Assembly (NCBI RefSeq): GCF_030504645.1
Contig: NZ_JAUKWQ010000003.1
Span: forward strand, 496,001-560,000
From: Rhizobium oryzicola
GTDB lineage: Bacteria > Pseudomonadota > Alphaproteobacteria > Rhizobiales > Rhizobiaceae
DNA: 64,000 nucleotides
Direction of reading: 5' to 3'
Below are positions 8,590-16,760 of this stretch, piece after piece; the stretch's first letter is position 1, and every line of letters begins with the position of its first letter. Below the pieces are notes generated by a model. It was given only the letters and a program-made list of their open reading frames with translations. It did not search any database and was not told the DNA's origin. Both the position numbers and the translations under genes were made by a program.

Positions 8590-9819
8590 TCACCAGCCCC
8601 ATGCGGCGTGAATCAGTGTCTCGATTTCACCATTCACCGCGTTCATTGCTTCCAATGCGCGATCATAGGTGGAGCGTGTGAAATTCTCGCGCCCGACCTC
8701 GTACAAGGTCTGCTTTGTCAGCCCTGCGTCCGATACTGCAGTGGATTTCAGCATGGGCGCGGTCAGTACGCGATCGCCAAACAGCGAGCGCATGAATCCG
8801 ACGATCTGCGCCTGCGGCCCATCATTCGGTTCGAAACGCGTCACCAGATAGCGCAAGAAGTCGAAGTTCAAGCTACCACCAGCCTCGCGCACAACGGAAA
8901 GGAGATCCGACGTCATGAACAGGAACTGGTTCATTGAGGCGACATCCAGCATTTGCGGATGCACTGTGACAATAACGGATGTCGACGCACATAGGGCCGA
9001 TAGTGTCAGATAGCCCAGTTGTGGCGGGCAATCGATGACCACGACATCATAGTTGTCCGCGACACTCTGAAGGGCCTCCTGAATTCGGGCGAAAAAGACG
9101 GAGCCAGCGTCCTGACCGCTCTGGCGCCTTGCCAGCGCCTGCGGCGTCTCGTGTTCGAACTCCTGCAGTTCGATATTCCCTGGAACCAGATCCAGCCCCG
9201 GAAAATAGCTTCCGCGAATGATATCCGACAGCGGACGCGCGCTTTCATCATAGCGGATTGCGCCATACAGCGTGTCATTGCCCGTAAGATCCAATTCTGG
9301 TTGATAGCCAAACAATGCCGAGAGAGAAGCCTGTGGATCGAGATCCACGGCCAGCACGCGGTGACCGGTCAGCGCAAGATATTGCGCCAGATGCGCCGCA
9401 GATGTCGTCTTGCCGGAACCACCTTTGAAGTTGGTGACAGATATGATCTGAAGGTGCTCTGCCCCAGATGCACTGCGGCGCGGCAGGTAACTGCGTGCCT
9501 TTGCAACATTACCCTTGGCAAGAGCCTGTTCAGCCAGATGGCTGCGGAGCGCATTAATGTCCGTGAGCGTATAGAAGCGGCGCCCGCCATTGCCTGTTTC
9601 AGGCTGCGGGCCTTCGCCGGCAAGCGACAACTGGCGCAAATACCCATCGGATACGCCAATCAGTTTGGCAGCTTCGCCCGAGGAAAACGCTCGCAAGGAT
9701 TTGCTGGCCGCAGGCGGAAAGAGCCGCTCCCGCATCGCCTTCAACTGTTCGGAAAGCGCCCGCGCATCCGCCGCGATCGCAACATCAGCGGATGGCTTCA
9801 AATTTTCACTCACAGCCAT
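8590..9819 (-). CDS. repA: RepA-type partition ATPase (ParA family), repABC class
   Basis: A 409-residue ParA-like ATPase with an N-terminal DNA-binding region (AAKLIGVSDGYLRQLSLAG, MerR-like HTH) followed by the Walker ATPase. The deviant Walker A is FKGGSGKTTSA (about 132-141), Walker A' is VDLDPQASLS, and Walker B is VVVIDCPPQLG. Length and order match plasmid and chromid RepA proteins, which also autoregulate their operon. ATG 9819 is chosen because GAGG lies 8 bases upstream; an upstream TTG at 9843 is less likely. The ATPase motifs are intact, so the pair looks functional. I could not find a convincing parS palindrome nearby by eye. Confidence 0.93.
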   Translation of the reverse strand: MAVSENLKPSADVAIAADARALSEQLKAMRERLFPPAASKSLRAFSSGEAAKLIGVSDGYLRQLSLAGEGPQPETGNGGRRFYTLTDINALRSHLAEQALAKGNVAKARSYLPRRSASGAEHLQIISVTNFKGGSGKTTSAAHLAQYLALTGHRVLAVDLDPQASLSALFGYQPELDLTGNDTLYGAIRYDESARPLSDIIRGSYFPGLDLVPGNIELQEFEHETPQALARRQSGQDAGSVFFARIQEALQSVADNYDVVVIDCPPQLGYLTLSALCASTSVIVTVHPQMLDVASMNQFLFMTSDLLSVVREAGGSLNFDFLRYLVTRFEPNDGPQAQIVGFMRSLFGDRVLTAPMLKSTAVSDAGLTKQTLYEVGRENFTRSTYDRALEAMNAVNGEIETLIHAAWGW

Positions 9820-9974
9820 GACAACGACCTCTGCATCCGCCAAACAATAACGAGATTAATCCGATATACGGAAAAATTTCACAAATCCGCAAATCACCGT
9901 TACAATATGACATTGTCGCGCACGCTTCGTCAATTCACGTTCGCAGTTAAGTTCCGTTACCACAATGCAGCAAG

Positions 9975-10004
9975 AGGCGGGCGCACAAGCCAGTGCACCC
10001 GCCT
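9975..10004 (-). terminator. Hairpin terminator downstream of the aromatic acid permease
   Basis: Inverted repeat with 12-base arms (9975-9986 and 9993-10004, one mismatch) around a 6-base loop, 22 bases past the permease stop on the minus strand. The run of T after the stem is weak, so termination may be incomplete. It closes the ferulate operon before the repA promoter region. Confidence 0.55.
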
Positions 10005-10026
10005 GGAACCCCTATCGAAGATGACG

Positions 10027-11235
10027 TCAGGCCAGCGCAACAGCCGGGGATCGGCGACGAAGCACCAGAAGGAGAACGGTGGCAACGCCGCTGAAGATCG
10101 CAACCGGCACGATGGCCATCAGCACTTCAGAGGGCGAGCGTCCTGCCGCCACGAGACCACCGGCCAGCAATGGGCCTGCAACCGATCCCAATCGACCGGC
10201 AGCAATGGCAAAGCCCACACCCGTGCCACGCACATGTGCCGGGTAACACTGAGGGGCGATCCCATACAAAATGGCCTGTGCACCAAGCAAACCACCACCG
10301 ACCATGGTGGCTGCAATGGCAGTGACCCACACATTTGCAGGGGCGTTGCCCAGCAATACCAGTGAAACGATCAGGAACGAGAAGCAAAGACCGGCGCTGA
10401 GGGCTTTCTTTTCTCCATCTAGGAGACGGCCGGCAATGAGGCTTCCGGCGGCGCTGCCGATATTGAACAGGATCTGGATCAGAGCTGCGCTGGTACGATC
10501 AATCCCCTTGGATACCATCAGAGCCGGCAGCCAGTTGATCAAGAGATAGACGATCAGCAGACCGAAGAAGAATCCAACCCAAAGTAATAAGGTAGGAAGG
10601 AGTGAACCGGGCGCAAAGAGATCCCGCCAGCGGTTTCCGGAACCACTAATGGCAGGTTGCGTCACCCGCAACGGTGGCAGCATCGTCATCAGCGGGATAA
10701 TGAGCAGGATCGGCAAAATGCCGCCTGCGATAAAAATGCTCTTCCAGTCATCATGAAGCCCGGCCATGGCGACGAAACTGGCAACAGCTCCGCCCAGTGG
10801 CACGCCCGCATACATGATGGACACGGCCTGTCCGCGCTTCTCGGGTGTTGTCGCCTCTGCGGCAATGCTGACAAGATTAGGAAGCGCACCTCCCAGCCCC
10901 ACGCCGGTCAGAAACCTGATGACGATCAGCGCTTCAAAGCTTCCCGCAAAGCTTGTGGCGAGCGAGAACACGCCAAACAACAGCAACGAGGCGGCCAGAC
11001 CTGCCCTACGGCCATAGCGATCTGCAAACATCCCGCCCAAGAGGGCACCAAAGATGAGAGCAATCGTGGCTGCAGAAAAAAAGATGCCAATTTGTGGTGG
11101 GGTCAGCCCGAAGGCGGGCGCCAGCTTTGGCGCGGCAACACCCGCTGCCTGAAGGTCAAAACCCTCGATGATGGCCGCCAGAAAAGCAATGGATAGGATC
11201 TTGCGTGATGTAGCATGCGAAACGTCTGCAGACAT
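10027..11235 (-). CDS. MFS aromatic acid:proton symporter (AAHS family)
   Basis: A 402-residue, 12-helix major facilitator. The A-loop motif GMFADRYGRR (about 67-76) between helices 2 and 3 and the IIEGFDLQAAG motif in helix 1, with its membrane-embedded acidic residue, are typical of the aromatic acid/H+ symporter family (MhpT, PcaK, VanK relatives). As the last gene of the synthetase-hydratase-permease run, its likely cargo is a hydroxycinnamate such as ferulate or p-coumarate (inference from context). The start has GGGAGG 6 bases upstream. A 149-base gap containing a hairpin separates it from the preceding lyase gene, so it may be partly uncoupled. Confidence 0.88.
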   Translation of the reverse strand: MSADVSHATSRKILSIAFLAAIIEGFDLQAAGVAAPKLAPAFGLTPPQIGIFFSAATIALIFGALLGGMFADRYGRRAGLAASLLLFGVFSLATSFAGSFEALIVIRFLTGVGLGGALPNLVSIAAEATTPEKRGQAVSIMYAGVPLGGAVASFVAMAGLHDDWKSIFIAGGILPILLIIPLMTMLPPLRVTQPAISGSGNRWRDLFAPGSLLPTLLLWVGFFFGLLIVYLLINWLPALMVSKGIDRTSAALIQILFNIGSAAGSLIAGRLLDGEKKALSAGLCFSFLIVSLVLLGNAPANVWVTAIAATMVGGGLLGAQAILYGIAPQCYPAHVRGTGVGFAIAAGRLGSVAGPLLAGGLVAAGRSPSEVLMAIVPVAIFSGVATVLLLVLRRRSPAVALA

Positions 11236-11348
11236 GATTTCCCTCCCACGAAATCTGCGTGCGCCGCCGCACTCAATCAGCGCGACGGGTATTCCAAATG
11301 ATTCAGACGGGCTGCGATACTCGCCGCGCCGCCCTTATAAGCAGTCGA

Positions 11349-11376
11349 GGGCCGGGATGCTTGGGTGTCCCGGCCC
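11349..11376 (-). terminator. Hairpin after the hydroxycinnamoyl-CoA lyase gene
   Basis: Perfect 9-base GC-rich arms (11349-11357 and 11368-11376) around a 10-base loop, starting 9 bases after the lyase stop on the minus strand. No T run follows. It could be an attenuating terminator or an mRNA-stabilising stem that lowers permease expression relative to the enzymes. Confidence 0.45.
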
Positions 11377-11384
11377 CGGCGCGA

Positions 11385-12218
11385 TCAGGCGCGCTTGTAA
11401 GCTCCGAGACCCGGGCGATAGGTCTTGTCATCAAGGAACTGCTTCAGCCCCTCGTCGCGCCCACGGGTCTGATCGAGGAAGAGCATCTGCTCGAGCTTTG
11501 CGTAAATGTAATCGTCCGCCAGATCCCATGGCATGTTGCGCACACGCTTGAACGTATCCTTCGCAGCCTTGAGCGTGACCGGGTTCTTTTCGAGCAGGCT
11601 CTCGCAGATCTTGCGAACGCGCGCCTCCAGCTCGGCCAGCGGCACGGATTCGTTGACGAGGCCCATTTCACGCGCCTTCTGACCACCGAAAGTTTCGCCG
11701 GTCATGATGTAATAGAGCGAGTCCCGATGGTTCATGACCTCGGCGACGGCACGAGTGACGTTGCCGCCGGGCAGGATGCCCCAGTTGATCTCCGAGAGAC
11801 CGAACGTCGCCTCGTCCGCCGCAACAGCCAGATCGCAGGACACGAGCGGCGTGAAGGCGCCACCGAAGCACCAGCCGTTGACCATGGCGATGGTCGGCTT
11901 TTCGAAATACATCAGGCGGCCCCACCAGCCGCCTGATTGGCGGCGCGCCTTGAGCGTGGCGTCGCGCGGCTTGCCGTCATTGTCGCGGAAGTATTCCTTG
12001 AGGTCCATGCCGGCGGACCAGGATGCGCCCGCGCCGCGGAGAACGAGAACGCCGCAACGGTCATCTCCCTCAAGCTCATCCAGAACCTCCAACATGCGCT
12101 TGTTCAGCGTCGGGTTCATGGCATTGCGCTTTTCCGGGCGGTTCAGAGTGACGAAGGCGATCCGCCCATCAAATTCGACGAGGACGGGTGAAGTGCTGCT
12201 TTCTGCTGCATTGCTCAT
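11385..12218 (-). CDS. ech: p-Hydroxycinnamoyl-CoA hydratase/lyase (feruloyl-CoA to vanillin)
   Basis: A 277-residue crotonase-fold enzyme that hydrates feruloyl-, caffeoyl- or coumaroyl-CoA and then releases acetyl-CoA plus the aromatic aldehyde. Features of the HCHL subgroup are clear: oxyanion-hole segment ASWSAGMDLKEYFRD, GWCFGGAFTPLVSCDLAVAA, the catalytic Glu in FGLSEINWGILPGG, and a C-terminal part with DDYIYAKLEQM that carries the phenol-binding Tyr. ATG 12218 has AGGAAAGAG 8 bases upstream; an earlier TTG at 12254 would touch the synthetase stop and is less likely. It follows the synthetase by 36 bases. Vanillin dehydrogenase and demethylase genes are not in the window. Confidence 0.92.
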   Translation of the reverse strand: MSNAAESSTSPVLVEFDGRIAFVTLNRPEKRNAMNPTLNKRMLEVLDELEGDDRCGVLVLRGAGASWSAGMDLKEYFRDNDGKPRDATLKARRQSGGWWGRLMYFEKPTIAMVNGWCFGGAFTPLVSCDLAVAADEATFGLSEINWGILPGGNVTRAVAEVMNHRDSLYYIMTGETFGGQKAREMGLVNESVPLAELEARVRKICESLLEKNPVTLKAAKDTFKRVRNMPWDLADDYIYAKLEQMLFLDQTRGRDEGLKQFLDDKTYRPGLGAYKRA

Positions 12219-12254
12219 GGTGTATCTCTTTCCTAAGCTCTCAATCAAATCCAA

Positions 12255-13826
12255 TCAGGCGGCGCGCCAGTTCTGGCGCAACACGTGCTTGAGCGGCTTG
12301 CCCGCTGCGTTTCTGGGTATGCTGTCGACAATCAGGATATGGCTTGGGCACTTGAAGGTCGCGAGGCGCGCTTTGCACAAGGCCTGCAACTGGGCGGGGT
12401 CGACGGAAGAACCACCGCGCGAGACCACGAAGGCCGCACCCGTCTCGCCCCAGCGGTCATCCGCCACGCCTATGACAGCCACTTCGGCCACATCGGAATG
12501 GCCCGCAATGACAGCCTCGACTTCCGCCGGATATACGTTTTCGCCACCACTGATATACATGTCCTTCAGGCGATCGGCGAGCATGTAGAAACCGTCAGAG
12601 TCGCGCCTTGCCATGTCGCCCGTGCGGAACCAGCCATCGGTAAAGGCCGCTTGGGTTAGTTCCGGCTTGTTCCAGTAGCCAGGCGATACCGACGGCCCGC
12701 GAATCCACAGCTCGCCGACTTCATCCACCTCTGCTTCCTCACCCGTATCCCTGGAGATACGGACCTCAATCAAGGGCGCTGGGAAACCGACGCTTCCGTG
12801 ACGGGTGGCAATAGCCAGCTCATCCAGCGGCATGTGCATGACAGTACCCGCTTCGCTCATGCCGTAGCCATTCACCAGCGCGATGCCGTCCTTCAGGTAG
12901 GCTTCCACCAAAGGCGGCGGCAGAGGCGCGCCTCCGATAAAGATCGCTTTCAGGCGTCGCATCCGCTCCGGCGCAAAGCCCGGATGATCGCGCAGCATGG
13001 AGGCCATTTGCGGCACGGCGAAATAGTGGGTGATACCAAGGTCGTCATCATTCAGGCAGGAGATCGTCCGCTCCGGCACAAAGCGATCGGAGATGACCAA
13101 TGTACCGCCCATCATCAGTGTCGTCCGCGCAATCGCCACGAGCCCAATGGTGTGGAAAAAGGGCAGATCACAGAAGGTGACGGAACCCGGCACCACCTCA
13201 CCCACGAAGGAGAAATTGACCGCAGCGCAGAAGAGGTTCTTGCGGGTCAGGATAACGCCTTTGGGCGTCCCTGTTGTGCCCGAGGTATAGAGCAGAACAC
13301 TGGGCGTATCAGCATCTGCCTTCAGACGCTTCATTGGCTCCGCGCGGGCAATGCGCGCATCGAGGCTATCTTCACTGCCCGTGAAGGGAATGGTGGCACG
13401 TTTGGCCGAAGCGGCACCGAGCGCTTTGCCAACTGCCTCGAATTCAGGCTCGTACACCACCAGTTCCGGTTCGCAATCGGCTACGATGCTTTCAAGCTCG
13501 GCAGCGCCGAGACGCCAGTTCAACGGCACGAAAATGGCACGTATGCGCTGACAGGCGAAAGCCAGAACCAGCAGGTCGATGCTGTTGCGGCCAAGGCTGG
13601 CGACACGGATATGGTCGCCGCGAAAGCGGAACATCTCATAAAGCACCGCCGCGCAACGAGAGATCCGTTGGTCGAGTTCCTGAAAAGTCAGAGAATAGCC
13701 GCCTGGCAGTACATGCACGGCTTTGCGCGTGGGCGAGACCTGGGCGCGATAGCCCACAGGATCTTCAGCCACAAGCGTATAGGAATTGCCGAGACCAAAG
13801 CCCGACAAGTCGACTCCAGAATGCAT
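12255..13826 (-). CDS. fcs: Feruloyl-CoA synthetase (hydroxycinnamate:CoA ligase)
   Basis: A 523-residue ANL-superfamily acyl-CoA ligase that activates ferulate/p-coumarate via the acyl-AMP. Motifs in order: P-loop LLYTSGTTGTPKGVIL (about 178-193), NGYGMSEAGTV (A5), WFRTGDMARRD (A7, ribose-binding Asp), DRLKDMYISGGENVYPAEVE (hinge), and the C-terminal catalytic Lys in NAAGKPLKHVL. The substrate is inferred from the adjacent hydratase/lyase. ATG 13826 has GGGAGGAG 7 bases upstream; an in-frame extension to 13862 is unlikely. It is the first gene of the operon and reads away from the MarR regulator. Confidence 0.9.
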   Translation of the reverse strand: MHSGVDLSGFGLGNSYTLVAEDPVGYRAQVSPTRKAVHVLPGGYSLTFQELDQRISRCAAVLYEMFRFRGDHIRVASLGRNSIDLLVLAFACQRIRAIFVPLNWRLGAAELESIVADCEPELVVYEPEFEAVGKALGAASAKRATIPFTGSEDSLDARIARAEPMKRLKADADTPSVLLYTSGTTGTPKGVILTRKNLFCAAVNFSFVGEVVPGSVTFCDLPFFHTIGLVAIARTTLMMGGTLVISDRFVPERTISCLNDDDLGITHYFAVPQMASMLRDHPGFAPERMRRLKAIFIGGAPLPPPLVEAYLKDGIALVNGYGMSEAGTVMHMPLDELAIATRHGSVGFPAPLIEVRISRDTGEEAEVDEVGELWIRGPSVSPGYWNKPELTQAAFTDGWFRTGDMARRDSDGFYMLADRLKDMYISGGENVYPAEVEAVIAGHSDVAEVAVIGVADDRWGETGAAFVVSRGGSSVDPAQLQALCKARLATFKCPSHILIVDSIPRNAAGKPLKHVLRQNWRAA

Positions 13827-13865
13827 CAGAATTCTCCTCCCATTGACCGCTCCCACGACCAATTA

Positions 13866-13926
13866 GTATGCAACACATACAATTTCCTTTATCAAATGGC
13901 AAGAGTTGTTTCGCCGGGGCGAAACA
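13866..13926 (-). promoter_or_regulatory. Promoter with two operator-like palindromes upstream of feruloyl-CoA synthetase
   Basis: On the minus strand, TTGCCA (13902-13897) and TATGTG (13879-13874) are separated by 17 bases, a plausible sigma-70 promoter 48 bases before the start codon. GTATG-N5-CATAC (13866-13880) covers the -10 element. A second, stronger palindrome, TGTTTCGCC-GG-GGCGAAACA (13907-13926), lies just upstream of the -35. Either could be the site of the divergent MarR repressor. Position supports this; no experimental match is known to me. Confidence 0.45.
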
Positions 13927-13945
13927 TTCGCCTTTGCGGAAATAA

Positions 13946-14212
13946 TACCAAGTGTCGATGACAGGAACCGATTGCGCCGGAGCGATTTTGGTTTCCGGCG
14001 AGGAGAAAACCACAGTCGGACCCATCGGTCCGGCGCGGATTTTCGACGACGCCTGGAGGCCAAAAGCGCCCGGTCCTTCGGATGGGCCGGATATCCTTCC
14101 CCGCCTTTGTCGCAATCCTCGACCGATGCGGGAGCATCGCTCTCCGGTATGCTTCGCGTCGGATGAAGGCCTCCGGTCCCACGCAATGGGTTTCTATCAT
14201 CGACATTTGGTA
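13946..14212. repeat. MITE-like intergenic element with 31-base terminal inverted repeats
   Basis: A 267-base block bounded by inverted copies of a 31-base sequence (13946-13976 and the complement of 14182-14212) agreeing at 27 of 31 positions. Both start TACCAA and end CATTGCG or GATTGCG. The inside is GC-rich with further short dyads such as GGACC-N4-GGTCC. Because of the symmetry each strand carries an open frame starting MSM and ending HRHLV, which I regard as by-products. No transposase is encoded and no clear target duplication is visible. It resembles the short palindromic intergenic elements known from rhizobia. Confidence 0.7.
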
Positions 14213-14291
14213 TAAGCGCAGCCGGGCGACTTGGGTAACGGCAGAAACCCGTGCTATGCGCGGGAGCGATGAATGCAGCGAAAGACAAGCG

Positions 14292-14768
14292 ATGAGCGAC
14301 GGGATCGAAGCCGAGGAGACAAGTGTCGAAGGATTGGAGCGCGGCTGGCTGAAGAGCATTGTCGGCTATCATCTGCGCATGGCGCATGTGGCGCTCTATC
14401 GCGACTTTGCCGCGGCCATGGCGGAGTTCGACCTGACACAGAAACAGATGGCCGCGCTGGTACTCATTGCGACCAACCCTGGGGCGTCGCAGGTGGACGT
14501 GGCAAATGCACTTTCGATGGATCGCGCCACGATGATGGGCATGGTGAAACGGTTGACCGCGCGCAACCTGATAGAACGCCGCTCATCAACGGCAGATCGC
14601 CGCCGTCAGGAACTCCGTCTCACACCTGAGGGTCAGGACACGCTGAAGCGGGCGCACCTGGCCATCGATGCGCATGAGGAGCGATTCTGTGCCATTCTAT
14701 CCCCGCAGGAACGGGAAAGCCTGATCAGCATGCTGCGCAGGCTTTACGAACAGGACATCCCGGCCTGA
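14292..14768 (+). CDS. MarR-family regulator of hydroxycinnamate catabolism
   Basis: A 158-residue winged-helix regulator: dimerisation helices at both ends, recognition helix in GASQVDVANALSMDRATMMG (about 62-82) and wing ERRSSTADRRRQELRLT. It is divergent from the synthetase gene, the arrangement of MarR-type repressors of ferulate/coumarate genes (FerC, CouR) that respond to the CoA thioester. ATG 14292 is chosen because the family sequence begins there; an in-frame open region continues upstream through the MITE-like element but does not look coding. The ribosome site is poor, so the start is uncertain. Its stop lies one base from the stop of the convergent aminotransferase. Confidence 0.85.
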   Translation: MSDGIEAEETSVEGLERGWLKSIVGYHLRMAHVALYRDFAAAMAEFDLTQKQMAALVLIATNPGASQVDVANALSMDRATMMGMVKRLTARNLIERRSSTADRRRQELRLTPEGQDTLKRAHLAIDAHEERFCAILSPQERESLISMLRRLYEQDIPA

Positions 14769-14769
14769 C

Positions 14770-15624
14770 TCAGATCGCCGTAGCGATGCGGTCCTGGATG
14801 TAAAGTTGCAGGAACCGTCCGGACACAGGGCCGGGCACCCCTTCCCCCACGGGTTCGCCATCAAGGCGCACAACCGGCATCACGAAGGCCGTAGCGGAGG
14901 TTATGAAGATTTCCGCAGCATTACGCGCCTCATCCAGGGTGAAGCGCCTTTCTTCCACCGGCACGCCGGCCTGGCGCGCGAGATCCAGGATAGAGCCACG
15001 CGTAATGCCGTGCAGCAGGGCGTTTGAAAGTTGACGTGTGATCAGCGTCCCCTCCCGCGTCACGATATGGACATTCGAAGAACTGGCCTCGGTTATGAAA
15101 CCATCTTCGATAAAAATTGCATCATCTGCGCCGGCCTTGGCGGCTTCCATCTTTGCAAGCGAGGAGTAGAGGAGTTGCACCGTCTTGATCTGGCGGTTCA
15201 CCCAGCGACCATCCGGCATGGTAATGACGGAAATGCCGGTTTTCCATTTTGGGTTATCCAGCACCTTCTTCGATTGTGTGAAGATCACAAAGGTCGGCGA
15301 TAGATCCGCACCAAACATGAAGTCGCGATCCTGCACACCGCGCGACACCTGCAGATAGACCAGCCCCTCTTCCACCCCGTTGCGGGCGATCGCCTGGCGG
15401 TGGAGCGCCAGCATATGCTCTTCACTCACGGGGACGGGAATGCCGAGCGCCGTCAATGAACGGGACAGGCGTTGGGCATGACCATGATAGTCGATCAGCT
15501 TGCCGCCAAGCACAGCCGTGATCTCATAGATCGAATCAGCGAATTGAAAGCCACGGTCGAAGACGGAAATCTTGGCGTCTGCCTCCGGCATCCACTCACC
15601 ATTCACATAGACGATGCGGGACAT
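14770..15624 (-). CDS. dat: D-amino acid aminotransferase (PLP fold type IV)
   Basis: A 284-residue class IV aminotransferase that interconverts D-amino acids and 2-oxo acids, typically D-alanine + 2-oxoglutarate to pyruvate + D-glutamate. The PLP Lys is K147 (RQIKTVQLL). EASSSNVHIV and ALLHGITRGSIL bind cofactor phosphate, and SRGVQDRDF fits the D-specific branch rather than the branched-chain (IlvE) branch. ATG 15624 has GGAGGAG 6 bases upstream. It is divergent from a D-2-hydroxyacid dehydrogenase with 129 bases between them, so the pair may link D-amino acids, 2-oxo acids and D-hydroxy acids (inference). Confidence 0.9.
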   Translation of the reverse strand: MSRIVYVNGEWMPEADAKISVFDRGFQFADSIYEITAVLGGKLIDYHGHAQRLSRSLTALGIPVPVSEEHMLALHRQAIARNGVEEGLVYLQVSRGVQDRDFMFGADLSPTFVIFTQSKKVLDNPKWKTGISVITMPDGRWVNRQIKTVQLLYSSLAKMEAAKAGADDAIFIEDGFITEASSSNVHIVTREGTLITRQLSNALLHGITRGSILDLARQAGVPVEERRFTLDEARNAAEIFITSATAFVMPVVRLDGEPVGEGVPGPVSGRFLQLYIQDRIATAI

Positions 15625-15753
15625 GGCACTCCTCCGAACACGGTTTCTGCAAATAACAGTTGGTTGAACTATGACAGCCCGATTCGGGCGGAACCGGGAC
15701 TTGACGCTGTTCTGTCACAGGTTCCAAAAGGCGCGTCAAACAGGAGATGTGTC

Positions 15754-16698
15754 ATGCCGCCGCCGATCGCACTTGTGACCCGCATGGACCGCGAAGAAGA
15801 ACAATCCTGGCTCAACATTCTCGCGCGCGCCATGCCGGAAGAACGTATCCTTCCCTTCCGCGACCTGACGCAGGAAGAGCGACGACTGGCGGAAATCGCC
15901 ATCGTTGCCAATCCGGATCCGGCGGATGTGGCCGCCCTTCCCGGCCTCTCCTGGATCCACAGCCTCTGGGCTGGCGTCGAGCGGCTGGTGATGGAGCTTG
16001 GGGGCACGGCACCACCGATCGTGCGGCTAGTCGATCTGGAACTGGCAAGGGTCATGGCGGAGGCGGTGCTGGCCTGGACCTACTACCTGCAGCGCGACAT
16101 GCCAGCCTATCGCCAGAGCCAGATCGAGCGCCGCTGGCAGCAACTTGACTATCGGCATCCGGGGGAAACCACGGTTGGTCTGCTTGGGCTTGGTGCCCTT
16201 GGCACACAAGCGGCCGAGCGACTGCTGAATGCCGGATTCTCGGTGCAAGGCTGGAGCCGCAGCACGAAAAGCGATGAACGCTTCGCCTGTCTGACCGGCG
16301 AGGAAGGTTTGCGGGCACTTCTTGCCACCAGCGATATCGTGGTCTGCCTGGTACCGCTGACGGCGGAAACGCGAGGGCTTTTAGACGCCGACCGTTTCAA
16401 TAGCATGCGTCCCGGCGCATCGCTCATCAACTTTGCACGCGGCGCCGTCGTGGTCACGGACGATCTCATCGCGGCGCTGGACCGTGGACAGCTCAGCCAT
16501 GCGGTTCTTGATGTCTTCGAGAAGGAACCGCTGGACGAAGCCTCTCCCCTTTGGTTGCACGACAAGGTGACGGTGCTGCCGCATATCAGCGCGCCGACCA
16601 ATCCGGCAACTGCGGCAAAGATCGTGGCTCGGAACATCGAGATCTGGCGACAGCAAGGCATTCTGCCTGCCACGGTCGATCGCGGACGCGGTTATTAA
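15754..16698 (+). CDS. D-2-hydroxyacid dehydrogenase (GhrA-like glyoxylate/hydroxypyruvate reductase)
   Basis: A 314-residue NAD(P)-dependent enzyme reducing glyoxylate, hydroxypyruvate or similar 2-oxo acids to D-2-hydroxy acids. The Rossmann motif GLLGLGALGTQA is near 144, with the catalytic triad Arg in NFARGAVV, Glu in FEKEPL and His in LPHISAPT. The short N-terminal domain and SLWAGVERL segment fit the GhrA subgroup. ATG 15754 has AGGAG 7 bases upstream; the frame stays open further upstream into the divergent promoter region but is not coding. Exact substrate is unknown. Confidence 0.9.
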   Translation: MPPPIALVTRMDREEEQSWLNILARAMPEERILPFRDLTQEERRLAEIAIVANPDPADVAALPGLSWIHSLWAGVERLVMELGGTAPPIVRLVDLELARVMAEAVLAWTYYLQRDMPAYRQSQIERRWQQLDYRHPGETTVGLLGLGALGTQAAERLLNAGFSVQGWSRSTKSDERFACLTGEEGLRALLATSDIVVCLVPLTAETRGLLDADRFNSMRPGASLINFARGAVVVTDDLIAALDRGQLSHAVLDVFEKEPLDEASPLWLHDKVTVLPHISAPTNPATAAKIVARNIEIWRQQGILPATVDRGRGY

Positions 16699-16719
16699 AC
16701 CGGGAGGCCTGAAGGCGAC

Positions 16720-16748
16720 AACCTGCCGCCGCGATACAGCGGCAGGTT
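16720..16748. terminator. Bidirectional hairpin between convergent genes
   Basis: Perfect 10-base arms, AACCTGCCGC (16720-16729) and its complement (16739-16748), around a 9-base loop. It lies in the 62-base gap between the stops of the dehydrogenase (+) and the exported hydrolase (-), where it can serve both. T runs are short. Confidence 0.6.
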
Positions 16749-16760
16749 GGATTGGCTGGG

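Noticed and set aside
9820..10026. Possible parS site upstream of repA
   Set aside because: Searched by eye for the 16-base rhizobial parS palindrome; only partial GTT/AAC pieces were found.
9019..10365. 448-codon + strand frame across repA and the permease 3' end
   Set aside because: Runs antisense through two recognisable genes and across their terminator; composition unlike a protein.
13952..14215. Two mirror-image frames starting MSM and ending HRHLV inside the intergenic repeat
   Set aside because: Explained by the terminal inverted repeats of the element; no ribosome sites or codon pattern.
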